Assembly (NCBI GenBank): GCA_018383195.1
Contig: JAGZOP010000036.1
Location: 1-21,852 of the forward strand
Reading direction: 5' to 3'
Length of the DNA stretch: 21,852 nucleotides
Origin: Clostridiaceae bacterium
GTDB taxonomy: Bacteria; Bacillota; Clostridia; Oscillospirales; Butyricicoccaceae
Positions 14,955 through 21,463 of the stretch are shown piece by piece. The notes beneath the pieces are model-generated. The model was not told where the DNA came from. It saw nothing but the letters and a program-made list of their open reading frames with translations, and ran no database searches. Both the position numbers and the translations under genes were made by a program. Every line of letters starts with the position of its first letter. The first letter of the stretch is position 1.

Positions 14955-15506
14955 TTACGCACGATATCGGGCAACGCCGTCCTCATACAGGTTGCCTCCC
15001 ACGCAGTCCATCGAAACAATGGCGGTAAAGCTCTCGACCGTCAGTCGCTTGACCGATTCGCATCCGAGGTCGTCATATGCGATGACCTCCATCCCCTTGA
15101 TGGAATCTGCTTTGACCGCGCCCGCGCCGCCAATCGCAACCATATAGACGCTTCCGGTGCGCCGCATGGCGTCTACAACCGCCTGCGAACGCACGCCTTT
15201 TCCAATCATGCAGGTCAGTCCGGCGTCAAGCAGCGCCGGAGAATAGGGGTCCATACGCCCCGAGGTCGTAGGGCCGACCGAACCAATGACCTGTCCGGGT
15301 TTTGCCGGTGTCGGGCCGGCATAATAGACTGCCGCGCCGTCCAGTTCAAACGGAAGCGGCTCTCCCGCCTCCATTGCGGCGACGATACGCTTGTGCGCCG
15401 CGTCACGCGCAGTATAAAGCGTGCCGGTCAATGTGACGGTATCACCGGCGCGCAGCCTCGGCGCCATCTCTTTGAGGGCGCTGGTATGTAGATCGTAATG
15501 TGCCAT
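14955..15506 (-). CDS. Iron-sulfur fumarate hydratase / tartrate dehydratase, beta subunit
   Basis: 183 residues from the ATG at 15506. An upstream in-frame GTG at 15515 overlaps the AGGAG ribosome site and is unlikely to be the start. Family marks are GDTVTLTGTLYTARDAAHKR near 21-40, VGPTTSGRMDPY near 80, MIGKG near 100, and the IGGAGA motif near 125. The length is that of a complete beta (C-terminal) subunit. In two-subunit class I fumarases the [4Fe-4S] cluster is held by the alpha subunit, and that gene is not adjacent here: upstream is a DivIVA-like gene at 12 bases, downstream the hydrogenase at 50. Either alpha lies elsewhere or this subunit has another partner. The substrate (fumarate or tartrate) is not resolved. 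Confidence 0.9.
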   Translation of the reverse strand: MAHYDLHTSALKEMAPRLRAGDTVTLTGTLYTARDAAHKRIVAAMEAGEPLPFELDGAAVYYAGPTPAKPGQVIGSVGPTTSGRMDPYSPALLDAGLTCMIGKGVRSQAVVDAMRRTGSVYMVAIGGAGAVKADSIKGMEVIAYDDLGCESVKRLTVESFTAIVSMDCVGGNLYEDGVARYRA

Positions 15507-15518
15507 TTGACTCACTCC

Positions 15519-16424
15519 TCAGGCGCGTCCGCTTTTCCCGCGCAGGGTATCCAGCATGTGCGTCACGGCATCCTCCCGCGTTTCCTGCGGTACGCTGTCC
15601 GCTTCCTGCGCTGTCTGTGCGCGATACCGGGATAAAATCCCCATAATCCGGCAGCAGTCCTCCCGCATATGACGCATCTTCTCTGTCATCTCGGCTGCGG
15701 CAGCCTCTGCTTCGGATTTTTGCCGGCTGCATGCCGCTTCGGTTTCCGCGCGCAGCTGATTGCACGCTGTTTCATTTTCGCGGGCATATGCTTCTGCGGC
15801 TTCTTCCGCCGCTTTGCGGATGCCTGCGGCGTCCGCATCCGCTACCGCGCGGGTTTCGTCCGCATAACGGTCGGCTTCCGCGCGAATTTCCTCTGCTGCC
15901 TGCATGGCAGCAGCGCGCACCGCCTCCGCCTGCTGCGCGGCATCCTGCTCCAGCGTTTTGGCACGCCGACGGGCACACAGCTCAATTTCCGCCAGACTGT
16001 CGCGCGCTTCGTTATATTCCTGCGCCCGCTCGCCCAGGCTGTCGTTTTTGCGGCGCAGGTCATCGCACTCCGCCTGAAGCGCATCGCGCTCCTGCTGAAG
16101 ATCACGATACTGTTCGGTATAGACCGTGTTTTCCTCTTCCGCCTGTTCGACCTCTTGCCGGAGGGCTTCCAGCTCCGCCTTGGTCTGTGCAAGCTCTGCG
16201 GTCACGCTGTCCAGCTGCTTTTGCAGCGTATCCTTGGTTTCCGCAAGGGTATCGTTTTGTTTTTTCTGCGCATCGCGCGCGGTTTCCGCTTCGTGCAGCT
16301 GATTTTTCAGCGTTTCCATCTCTTTTGCATGGCTTTGTGCCAGTTCCTCAATATATTTGAGGACATCGTCACGCTGAAAACCGCCGACCACCGCAGTACG
16401 GAATCCAATTTCCAATTCACTCAT
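15519..16424 (-). CDS. DivIVA-like coiled-coil protein
   Basis: 301 residues. The N-terminus (about 8-35: FRTAVVGGFQRDDVLKYIEEL) resembles the membrane-targeting DivIVA domain. From about 36 to 260 nearly everything is predicted coiled coil rich in Glu, Ala, Gln and Lys, with long alanine-arginine-glutamate stretches. DivIVA/GpsB relatives gather at curved membranes and organise division or cell-envelope growth. The protein is first in the operon, and a metabolic link to the fumarase subunit and hydrogenase is not obvious; co-transcription may be chance. There is no signal peptide or enzyme motif. Its ribosome site is weaker than its neighbours' (AAAGGACG or CAGGGA). Confidence 0.8.
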   Translation of the reverse strand: MSELEIGFRTAVVGGFQRDDVLKYIEELAQSHAKEMETLKNQLHEAETARDAQKKQNDTLAETKDTLQKQLDSVTAELAQTKAELEALRQEVEQAEEENTVYTEQYRDLQQERDALQAECDDLRRKNDSLGERAQEYNEARDSLAEIELCARRRAKTLEQDAAQQAEAVRAAAMQAAEEIRAEADRYADETRAVADADAAGIRKAAEEAAEAYARENETACNQLRAETEAACSRQKSEAEAAAAEMTEKMRHMREDCCRIMGILSRYRAQTAQEADSVPQETREDAVTHMLDTLRGKSGRA

Positions 16425-16482
16425 GTCCCTGCGTCCTTTCCGGAATTGCAGTCTTCCCCATTGTTTATTTTATGTCAATCCT

Positions 16483-16511
16483 ATTATATCAACGGGCAGG
16501 GCAAAAAACAA
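16483..16511 (-). promoter_or_regulatory. Promoter of the DivIVA-fumarase beta-hydrogenase operon
   Basis: TTGTTT (16506-16511) and TATAAT (16483-16488) on the minus strand are 17 bases apart, about 60 bases before the DivIVA-like start. No other strong promoter is seen before the hydrogenase gene, so all three genes may depend on it. Confidence 0.72.
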
Positions 16512-16583
16512 TAGCAAATGCTTGTGAAAAGTCCCGTCAAAGTTCTGTATTTCATGGTTGCATGTGGGTATGTTTGCGGAATC

Positions 16584-16612
16584 TTTACAGGTTCGACATA
16601 ACATGCTATGAT
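16584..16612 (+). promoter_or_regulatory. Promoter of the 28-residue peptide gene
   Basis: TTTACA (16584-16589) and TATGAT (16607-16612) are 17 bases apart, and TGC before the -10 box gives an extended -10. Transcription should start near 16619. Confidence 0.8.
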
Positions 16613-16626
16613 ATTCTTGCTGTCGA

Positions 16627-16646
16627 CTCTTTCCAGCAGGAAGGAG
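16627..16646 (+). promoter_or_regulatory. 5' hairpin hiding the peptide gene's ribosome site
   Basis: CTCTTTCC (16627-16634) pairs over all 8 positions (one G-U) with GGAAGGAG (16639-16646) around an AGCA tetraloop. The 3' arm contains most of the AAGGAGG Shine-Dalgarno at 16641-16647. In Fst-type toxin mRNAs a 5' stem-loop blocks the ribosome site in the same way. Confidence 0.75.
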
Positions 16647-16650
16647 GTGT

Positions 16651-16675
16651 ACGCAATGCAGAACATATCTTCTTT
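16651..16675 (+). repeat. Direct repeat copy 1, over the peptide start codon
   Basis: ACGCAATGCA (16651-16660), GAA, then CATATCTTCTTT (16664-16675). It spans the ATG at 16656. Copy 2 at 16803-16824 has both blocks identical and lacks only the GAA. Confidence 0.9.
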
Positions 16676-16742
16676 CTTGATCTCCGTATTGGCAAGTGTA
16701 GCCGGCTACTACATCTGCAAATGGCTGGACGGAGACCGTTGA
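16656..16742 (+). CDS. 28-residue hydrophobic peptide, Fst-like type I toxin candidate
   Basis: The peptide MQNISSFLISVLASVAGYYI continues CKWLDGDR. It has one membrane-spanning segment at about 4-20 followed by a short charged tail KWLDGDR. Fst-family toxins are about 25-35 residues with one membrane helix and a similar W/L-D-basic tail, and act by disturbing the cell membrane; the match here is by shape and tail, not by alignment. Translation has a very strong site (AAGGAGG) that is folded into a hairpin. It has its own promoter and is followed by a strong terminator. A convergent antisense RNA carries a copy of its start region. Too short for standard gene calling. It could instead be a small membrane regulator. 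Confidence 0.8.
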   Translation: MQNISSFLISVLASVAGYYICKWLDGDR

Positions 16743-16754
16743 CAGCGCCAGCCT

Positions 16755-16797
16755 AAAAATGAACCCCCCGGAGCGGCTACTCCGGGGGGTTCGCTTT
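16755..16797. terminator. Shared bidirectional terminator of the peptide mRNA and antisense RNA
   Basis: GAACCCCCCGGAG (16761-16773) pairs perfectly over 13 bp with CTCCGGGGGGTTC (16780-16792) around CGGCTA. A TTTT run follows on the plus strand; on the minus strand five U residues (16759-16755) follow closely. Both convergent RNAs should end here and so share this stem. Confidence 0.92.
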
Positions 16798-16802
16798 TGT
16801 GC

Positions 16803-16824
16803 ACGCAATGCACATATCTTCTTT
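16803..16824 (+). repeat. Direct repeat copy 2, within the antisense RNA gene
   Basis: ACGCAATGCA (16803-16812) followed directly by CATATCTTCTTT (16813-16824). It lies just beyond the shared terminator and is transcribed in the opposite sense to copy 1. Confidence 0.9.
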
Positions 16825-16834
16825 TGGCATTTTT

Positions 16835-16863
16835 ATTATACCATTTTATCCTATGCTTTGCAA
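16835..16863 (-). promoter_or_regulatory. Promoter of the antisense RNA
   Basis: TTGCAA (16858-16863) and a perfect TATAAT (16835-16840) on the minus strand are 17 bases apart. It points away from ilvA and into the terminator, where no protein gene is available to explain it. Confidence 0.83.
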
Positions 16864-16895
16864 GCTGGTTTTATCCCCGCGCAGTTGATCTTTAC

Positions 16896-16924
16896 TTGTA
16901 TTTTTCGCTTTGCCGTGATATACT
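16896..16924 (+). promoter_or_regulatory. Promoter of the threonine ammonia-lyase gene
   Basis: TTGTAT (16896-16901) and TATACT (16919-16924) are 17 bases apart, about 41 bases before the start codon. The leader is too short for an attenuator or T-box. Confidence 0.72.
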
Positions 16925-16965
16925 CAAAACAATCTTAAATTCGTCGAAACAAAGGAGTATGCGCC

Positions 16966-18168
16966 ATGTTAAGCGTAAATGACTTCCAGACGGCAGCGCG
17001 CCGTCTCAAAAATGTCATCCATACCATCCCGCTTTCCTCGTCCAAGACATTCTCTGAAATGTCGGGCGCGGAAGTATACCTGAAATACGAAAATCAACAG
17101 AAAACCGGCTCGTTCAAGGTGCGCGGCGCATATAACAAGATTATGAAGCGCTATGAGGAGGGCGGTCTTTCCGCCGTCGTCGCTTCCTCGGCAGGCAACC
17201 ACGCGCAGGGCGTGGCGTTCGCAGCGTCTCAGATCGGCGTACCCGCCACTATCGTCATGCCGCGCTCAACGCCGATTGCCAAGGTTTCGGCAACCGAGGG
17301 ATACGGCGCAAAGGTCGTGCTGCACGGCTCGATTTACGACGAAGCCTATGCCAAGGCGTGCGAAATCGTTGAGGAGGAGGGTGCGGAGTTCATCCATCCC
17401 TTTGACGACGAGGATGTCATGGCGGGTCAGGGCACGATTGCACTCGAAATCCTGTCCGACCTGCCGACAGTGGACATGATTTTCGTTCCCGCAGGCGGCG
17501 GCGGGCTGGTTTCCGGCATTGCGGCGTGCGCCAAACAGATCAACCCGCGCATTCAGATCATTGGCGTGCAGGCAGAGGGCGCCAACTCGATTGTCGCTTC
17601 CTTCCAGAAGGAGCATGTGATTCCCTCCTCCCGTGTCCATACCATTGCGGACGGCATCGCGGTCAAGACCCCGGGCGCCAAGACCATGCAGTACATCAAC
17701 CAGTATGTCGATCAGATGGTGACCGTTTCGGATGCCGAGATTGCGGGCGCCATCCTGCTGCTGCTCGAGCGCACTAAGCAGGTTGTCGAACCGGCAGGCG
17801 CGGCGTCGCTCGCGGCGGTGCTCAACCACAAGGCGGACATCGCGGGCAAAAAGGTCTGCTGTGTGCTCTCCGGCGGCAACATCGATGTATCGTTCATTCA
17901 CAAGGTGGTCGAAAAGGGTCTGGTCACCCGCGGCAGACACCTCAAGTTCTCGACCGTCATGCCCGACGCGCCCGGTTCGCTCGAACGCTTCGCCCATCTG
18001 GTTGCCGAGCAGAACGCGAACGTCATCCTGTTTAACCACGACCGCGTGCAGGCGGACCTTGACATCGGGGACGCGATTATCCATGTGGTCTGCGAAGTCG
18101 GCGGCAAGGAGCATGGTCAGCGCCTGCTCGACACGCTGCGCAAAAACGGATATATTATTCTGTCGTAA
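16966..18168 (+). CDS. ilvA: Threonine ammonia-lyase (threonine dehydratase)
   Basis: 400 residues: a fold-type II PLP catalytic domain (about 1-320) and a single C-terminal ACT domain (about 328-400). The cofactor lysine is Lys51 in GSFKVRGA. ASSAGNHAQG near 74-83 binds the substrate, PAGGGGLVSG near 175 holds the PLP phosphate, and CVLSGGN lies near 303. It deaminates threonine to 2-oxobutyrate and ammonia, for isoleucine synthesis or for catabolism. One short ACT domain is typical of the roughly 400-residue clostridial/TdcB-like form, rather than the longer E. coli IlvA with its doubled regulatory domain, so tdcB would be an equally fair symbol. An AAAGGAG site precedes the ATG. Single-gene unit with its own promoter and terminator. 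Confidence 0.94.
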   Translation: MLSVNDFQTAARRLKNVIHTIPLSSSKTFSEMSGAEVYLKYENQQKTGSFKVRGAYNKIMKRYEEGGLSAVVASSAGNHAQGVAFAASQIGVPATIVMPRSTPIAKVSATEGYGAKVVLHGSIYDEAYAKACEIVEEEGAEFIHPFDDEDVMAGQGTIALEILSDLPTVDMIFVPAGGGGLVSGIAACAKQINPRIQIIGVQAEGANSIVASFQKEHVIPSSRVHTIADGIAVKTPGAKTMQYINQYVDQMVTVSDAEIAGAILLLLERTKQVVEPAGAASLAAVLNHKADIAGKKVCCVLSGGNIDVSFIHKVVEKGLVTRGRHLKFSTVMPDAPGSLERFAHLVAEQNANVILFNHDRVQADLDIGDAIIHVVCEVGGKEHGQRLLDTLRKNGYIILS

Positions 18169-18170
18169 GG

Positions 18171-18201
18171 AAAAGCCTTCCCGGTTTGGGAAGGCTTTTT
18201 T
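18171..18201. terminator. Bidirectional terminator after ilvA
   Basis: AAAAGCCTTCCC (18171-18182) pairs perfectly with GGGAAGGCTTTT (18188-18199) around GGTTT, and T residues follow. Its right edge touches the stop codon of the convergent minus-strand gene. Confidence 0.92.
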
Positions 18202-19004
18202 CATCGGGTGACATCCTGATAAGTGATGGTCAGCCCGTCTGTCTGTCTTTCACGCAGGACGCCATTTTCATAACGCATGGTTTCCCATTCTACCTGTACG
18301 CCGTTTTGATAGGTGTCGCAGGCGATGCAGTTTCCATCCTCATCGTATGTGCGGCGAAATTCATTTTCGCTTACGTCCTCCCCTGTGTCTACGCGGGAAT
18401 ACCGCAGCTCTCCGTTATGGTCGTATGCATACTGCGCCGTCCACCGGCGGTCACCCAACTCTGTAGTTTTGAACACCACGCGCCCTTCTTGATCCAGTTC
18501 CGAAATTTCCTTCCCGATCGACGGTACATCGCTTACTGCCTGCCCTGTGCCGTCCGGGTTGTAGGTATATTCCACGGTGCTGTTTTGGATAATTTCTCCG
18601 GAATCCACCTTCCGGTTGGTCATTATCCGGCTCATAGGGCGGTTCTGCGCATCATAGGTATAGGTTTCCTCCATCCTCCAACCATCCAAAAGAGTCAGTA
18701 GATAAATTAAATTGCCGCTGCGGTCATATTCACAGTCGGCATAGTACGCTTCTCCCGCTGCGGCGGTATAGGTCGCATTCCGTAGCAACCGGTCGTCCCA
18801 GTCGTAGCACTCCAACTTCCAAATTGTGTCCAGTTCGGATGTCTCATACTGCATAGTGGTCAGCACATACCGTTTGGCGGGTACCGCTTTCTCAGCCAGT
18901 TCCGGCGGCATGGCGGAGAAGTCCAGCCTGCCGTAAAATACCGACAGCGGTGTACAGACCAGCGCAGTCAACAGCAGACTTGCAAAAATTCTCTTCTTTT
19001 TCAT
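18201..19004 (-). CDS. Exported protein with YD-type repeats, function unknown
   Basis: 267 residues. The N-terminus (KKKRIF, then a hydrophobic stretch about 7-24) is a signal peptide or membrane anchor with no lipobox cysteine. The body has at least six short repeats of the shape Y/L-D-x-x-G/N-x-x: YDRSGNL, YDAQNRP, YNPDGTG, LDQEGRV, YDHNGEL, YDEDGNC. These resemble YD/RHS-type beta-hairpin repeats, but there are too few to form an RHS shell and there is no toxin domain. A GGAGG site precedes the ATG. It lies 53 bases after the lipoprotein gene on the same strand and is probably co-transcribed with it. The role is unknown; a cell-surface binding protein is possible. Confidence 0.82.
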   Translation of the reverse strand: MKKKRIFASLLLTALVCTPLSVFYGRLDFSAMPPELAEKAVPAKRYVLTTMQYETSELDTIWKLECYDWDDRLLRNATYTAAAGEAYYADCEYDRSGNLIYLLTLLDGWRMEETYTYDAQNRPMSRIMTNRKVDSGEIIQNSTVEYTYNPDGTGQAVSDVPSIGKEISELDQEGRVVFKTTELGDRRWTAQYAYDHNGELRYSRVDTGEDVSENEFRRTYDEDGNCIACDTYQNGVQVEWETMRYENGVLRERQTDGLTITYQDVTR

Positions 19005-19057
19005 AAAACATCCTCCTCTCCGACGGTCACGTTACACCAATTTCGGTATCTCTGGAT

Positions 19058-19651
19058 TCACGAGGATGAAATCCTTTTCCGAAGTATCAAAACAGCTAAT
19101 ACAGCCAAACTACAAATAACTGCCGCATCCCTTGCGTTCTTTTCTGTGTTTTCCATGATTTCTTCCTCTTTCCGCAGGAAGTAGCAATCCAAAACGCCGC
19201 CCTTTTTCTCCTGCACCCGAAGCACATCCCCCTCTTCCAATTCTACATCTGCTAAAGATTTCGCATAGATTTCATAGTCGCCATTCGGATAAAAATTTGC
19301 AATGACACGATCTTCTGTTGTTGCATATGTAATTGTAATAGCACCACCCTTTTTACGTTGAGTAATCTCAACCGGCTCCTGCATATCCGGAATGTCGAAA
19401 TTCCATAACAATTCTTCATCATAAACCGGAATATCCCCGGGCAATATTTCCTTGATATTTTCTTCCACGGTCACTTCCGCCAGCTCTGCGTAGGAACAAT
19501 TCGGTGGTTCTATCCTGTATATCTGCGGGATGGAACCATCTCGTACAAATTCCACAGCGATAATCTGTGGTGCGGGTTGAAGCCATGCACATCCTGTTTC
19601 TCCGAGAAAAAACAGGCAAAGCAGCAGGCTGCCTGCGAAACCTTTTAACAT
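19058..19651 (-). CDS. Predicted lipoprotein with C-terminal membrane segment, function unknown
   Basis: 197 residues from the ATG at 19651 behind a GAGGG site; the open frame extends 22 codons further but covers the promoter. The signal MLKGFAGSLLLCLFFLGETGC has a plausible lipobox whose -3 residue (Glu) is atypical, so lipidation is uncertain. The middle (about 30-165) is an acidic extracytoplasmic domain without a motif I know. A hydrophobic segment at about 178-190 followed by RKRISSS would anchor the C-terminus with its tail inside the cell, so the protein may be held at both ends. It is first in a two-gene unit with the YD-repeat protein. Codon use and G+C look slightly lower than in the flanking metabolic genes. 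Confidence 0.78.
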   Translation of the reverse strand: MLKGFAGSLLLCLFFLGETGCAWLQPAPQIIAVEFVRDGSIPQIYRIEPPNCSYAELAEVTVEENIKEILPGDIPVYDEELLWNFDIPDMQEPVEITQRKKGGAITITYATTEDRVIANFYPNGDYEIYAKSLADVELEEGDVLRVQEKKGGVLDCYFLRKEEEIMENTEKNARDAAVICSLAVLAVLILRKRISSS

Positions 19652-19688
19652 ACCGCATCCCTCTTTTCCGTGGATTGCTTCTGCTCTC

Positions 19689-19717
19689 TTTATACCAGAT
19701 TTCACCTTACATATCAA
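19689..19717 (-). promoter_or_regulatory. Promoter of the two-gene exported-protein unit
   Basis: TTGATA (19712-19717) and TATAAA (19689-19694) on the minus strand are 17 bases apart, about 38 bases before the start codon chosen for the lipoprotein; this supports that start. Confidence 0.78.
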
Positions 19718-19857
19718 TCCATCTTTTTTTGTGCATTACGTCAGGGATTCCGTTGTGGGGTTCATTCACTGCGCTGCTTTGTTTTCACTTTTTGGTGAAT
19801 TTCATACCCCGAACTGCGCAATTCTTGCGGAAATTGCACGCAGAACCCGCGCTCTAC

Positions 19858-19886
19858 TTGACGTTCCATCCGCAGATTGATATAAT
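19858..19886 (+). promoter_or_regulatory. Near-consensus promoter of the CoA-transferase gene
   Basis: TTGACG (19858-19863) and TATAAT (19881-19886) are 17 bases apart, 11 of 12 consensus bases, as expected for a highly expressed fermentation gene. The region 19718-19857 before it shows no gene or clear structure. Confidence 0.9.
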
Positions 19887-19925
19887 CTTAACAAGCAAGT
19901 TTTTATCCTGCAAGGAGGTTTTTCC

Positions 19926-21263
19926 ATGGATTATAAAGCAATGTATCAGGACAAGCTGACCACCGCAGACGAGGCGGTGCAGATTGTCAAAGACGGCGAC
20001 TGGGTGGATTACGGCTGGTGCGTCGGCACCCCGGATGTACTCGATCAGGCGATGGCAAAGCGTCTGCCCGAAATGAAGGATGTGAACTTCCGCGGCGGCG
20101 TGCTCATGCGCGTGCCGGCGATTTTTCAGATTGAAGACCCCGCAGCGCACATGACTTGGAATTCGTGGCACATGTCGGGCATCGAGCGCAAGTTCATTGC
20201 GACCGGCGCGGGCTTTTACGGCTCCATGCGCTATTCCGAGCTGCCGCGCTTCTACCGTGAGCACATCGGGCATGTAGACGTTGCCATGCTTCAGGTTGCT
20301 TCGATGGACCAGCACGGCTATTTCAGCTTTGGTCCGCAGGCATCCCACCTGCGCGCGGTCTGCGACGTGGCGGACAAGATCATCGTTGAGGTCAACGAGA
20401 ATATGCCGCGCACGCTGGGCGGCATGGAGGACTGCATCCACATTTCCGAGGTCGATATGATCGTTGAGGGCAACAATGCGCCCATGCCCGAAATGGGTTC
20501 CATTCCGGCAACTGACGTAGACCGCAAGGTTGCAGAGCTGATCGTCCCCGAAATCCCGAACGGTGCGTGCCTCCAGCTTGGCATCGGCGGCATGCCGAAC
20601 ACGGTCGGCTCCATGATTGCCGATTCTGACCTCAAGGATCTGGGTGTACACACCGAAATGTATGTGGATGCATTTGTAGACATTGCAAACGCGGGCAAGA
20701 TCAACGGCTCCAAGAAAATGATCGACCGCGGTAGACAGGCGTATGCGTTTGCGGCAGGCACCAAAAAGCTGTACGACTATCTGGACAACAACCCGCAGTG
20801 CGCATCCATGCCGGTCGATTACACGAACGATGTTGGAATCATCGCATCCATCGATAACTTTATTTCGATCAACAACGCTGTGGACATCGACCTGTTTGGT
20901 CAGGTCAACGCCGAATCTGCGGGCATCAAGCAGATTTCGGGCACCGGCGGTCAGCTTGACTTTGTCATGGGCGCATATCTGTCCAAGGGCGGCAAGAGCT
21001 TCATCTGCATGGCGTCCACTTTCAAGCAGAAGGACGGCACCATTGCTTCCCGTATCCGCCCGACGCTTTCGAATGGCTCGATTGTAACTGACCCGCGTTC
21101 TGCAACACATTATGTCTGCACCGAATATGGTATGGTCTGTCTCAAGGGTAAATCTTCTTGGGAGCGCGCCGAAGCCCTAATTTCCATTGCACATCCGGAT
21201 TTCCGCGAGCAGCTTATCGCGGACGCCGAAAAGATGCACATCTGGAGACGCTCCAACCGCTAA
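19926..21263 (+). CDS. but: Butyryl-CoA:acetate CoA-transferase
   Basis: 445 residues, matching the butyrate-producer enzyme. It belongs to the acetyl-CoA hydrolase/transferase (4-hydroxybutyrate CoA-transferase-like) family. HTEMYVDA carries Glu244, the likely glutamate that forms the CoA thioester. GIGGMPNTV near 222, FAAGTKKLYDYLD near 277 and NAESAGIKQISGTGGQLDF near 328-346 are family stretches. The enzyme moves CoA from butyryl-CoA to acetate, the last step of butyrate formation in many gut Firmicutes, and regenerates acetyl-CoA. A strong AAGGAGG site precedes the ATG. It stands alone; no other butyrate-pathway gene is in the window. A 4-hydroxybutyrate or propionate preference cannot be excluded by eye. 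Confidence 0.92.
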   Translation: MDYKAMYQDKLTTADEAVQIVKDGDWVDYGWCVGTPDVLDQAMAKRLPEMKDVNFRGGVLMRVPAIFQIEDPAAHMTWNSWHMSGIERKFIATGAGFYGSMRYSELPRFYREHIGHVDVAMLQVASMDQHGYFSFGPQASHLRAVCDVADKIIVEVNENMPRTLGGMEDCIHISEVDMIVEGNNAPMPEMGSIPATDVDRKVAELIVPEIPNGACLQLGIGGMPNTVGSMIADSDLKDLGVHTEMYVDAFVDIANAGKINGSKKMIDRGRQAYAFAAGTKKLYDYLDNNPQCASMPVDYTNDVGIIASIDNFISINNAVDIDLFGQVNAESAGIKQISGTGGQLDFVMGAYLSKGGKSFICMASTFKQKDGTIASRIRPTLSNGSIVTDPRSATHYVCTEYGMVCLKGKSSWERAEALISIAHPDFREQLIADAEKMHIWRRSNR

Positions 21264-21291
21264 CCTACTTTTCTTCGAGAAGTAAAGTAGG
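21264..21291 (+). repeat. Hairpin after the CoA-transferase gene, no T-tract
   Basis: CCTACTTT (21264-21271) pairs with AAAGTAGG (21284-21291), and after one T-T mismatch the stem continues CTT/AAG around CGAG. There is no U-run after it, so it is not a standard terminator. It may be an mRNA end-protecting structure or part of the repeat below. Confidence 0.6.
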
Positions 21292-21305
21292 CAAAAGAAG
21301 CTTCA
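21286..21305 (+). repeat. Imperfect direct repeat, copy 1
   Basis: This 20-base unit matches 21390-21409 at 18 positions and centres on AAAAGAAGCTTCA. The similarity reaches some bases upstream (CGAGAA at 21276 and 21380), so the full unit is about 35-40 bases. AGAAGCTTC is mostly palindromic. Confidence 0.75.
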
Positions 21306-21389
21306 CAGGCAGGACGGGCAGTCAGGTAGGAAGAATCCCTCCGTTGCTGCCCTCCTTCCCGATTTGCAGCGCACTTCATCGAGAACAAA

Positions 21390-21409
21390 AGCAGGTAAAA
21401 GAAGCTTCA
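21390..21409 (+). repeat. Imperfect direct repeat, copy 2
   Basis: Second copy of the unit at 21286-21305, differing at two pyrimidine positions. The two copies lie about 104 bases apart in the gap 21264-21463, which otherwise contains no gene that I can support. Confidence 0.75.
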
Positions 21410-21463
21410 TTTTCCGGGCATAAACTTCGCGGACAAGCATATACTAGTCCCGAGGTGATATCA

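Larger units (their letters stand above)
16755..16828 (-). ncRNA. Candidate antisense antitoxin RNA (~74 nt)
   Basis: It would start near 16828, a few bases after a near-consensus minus-strand promoter, and end at the shared terminator. It contains no open frame of note. Its 5' part is the complement of direct-repeat copy 2 and can pair 22 bases with the peptide mRNA over the start codon, with a 3-base bulge. Its 3' hairpin is the complement of the mRNA's terminator loop and could start the contact. This matches RNA II of the par/Fst system. The existence of the RNA is inferred from promoter and terminator. Confidence 0.75.

Noticed and set aside
16803..16824. Second repeat copy as a remnant of a duplicated peptide gene
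   Set aside because: Nothing beyond the start region is duplicated: no hydrophobic coding remains. The copy is placed exactly inside a promoter-terminator unit of opposite direction, so an antisense role explains it better.
16926..16965. T-box or attenuator leader for ilvA
   Set aside because: The promoter lies only about 41 bases before the start, too short for either structure.
19854..21110. 418-codon minus-strand open frame opposite the CoA-transferase
   Set aside because: Shadow with skewed composition; it would also overlap the strong plus-strand promoter.
21264..21463. CRISPR-like array
   Set aside because: Only two imperfect copies with one spacer of about 84 bases, no cas genes, and repeat divergence unlike CRISPR.
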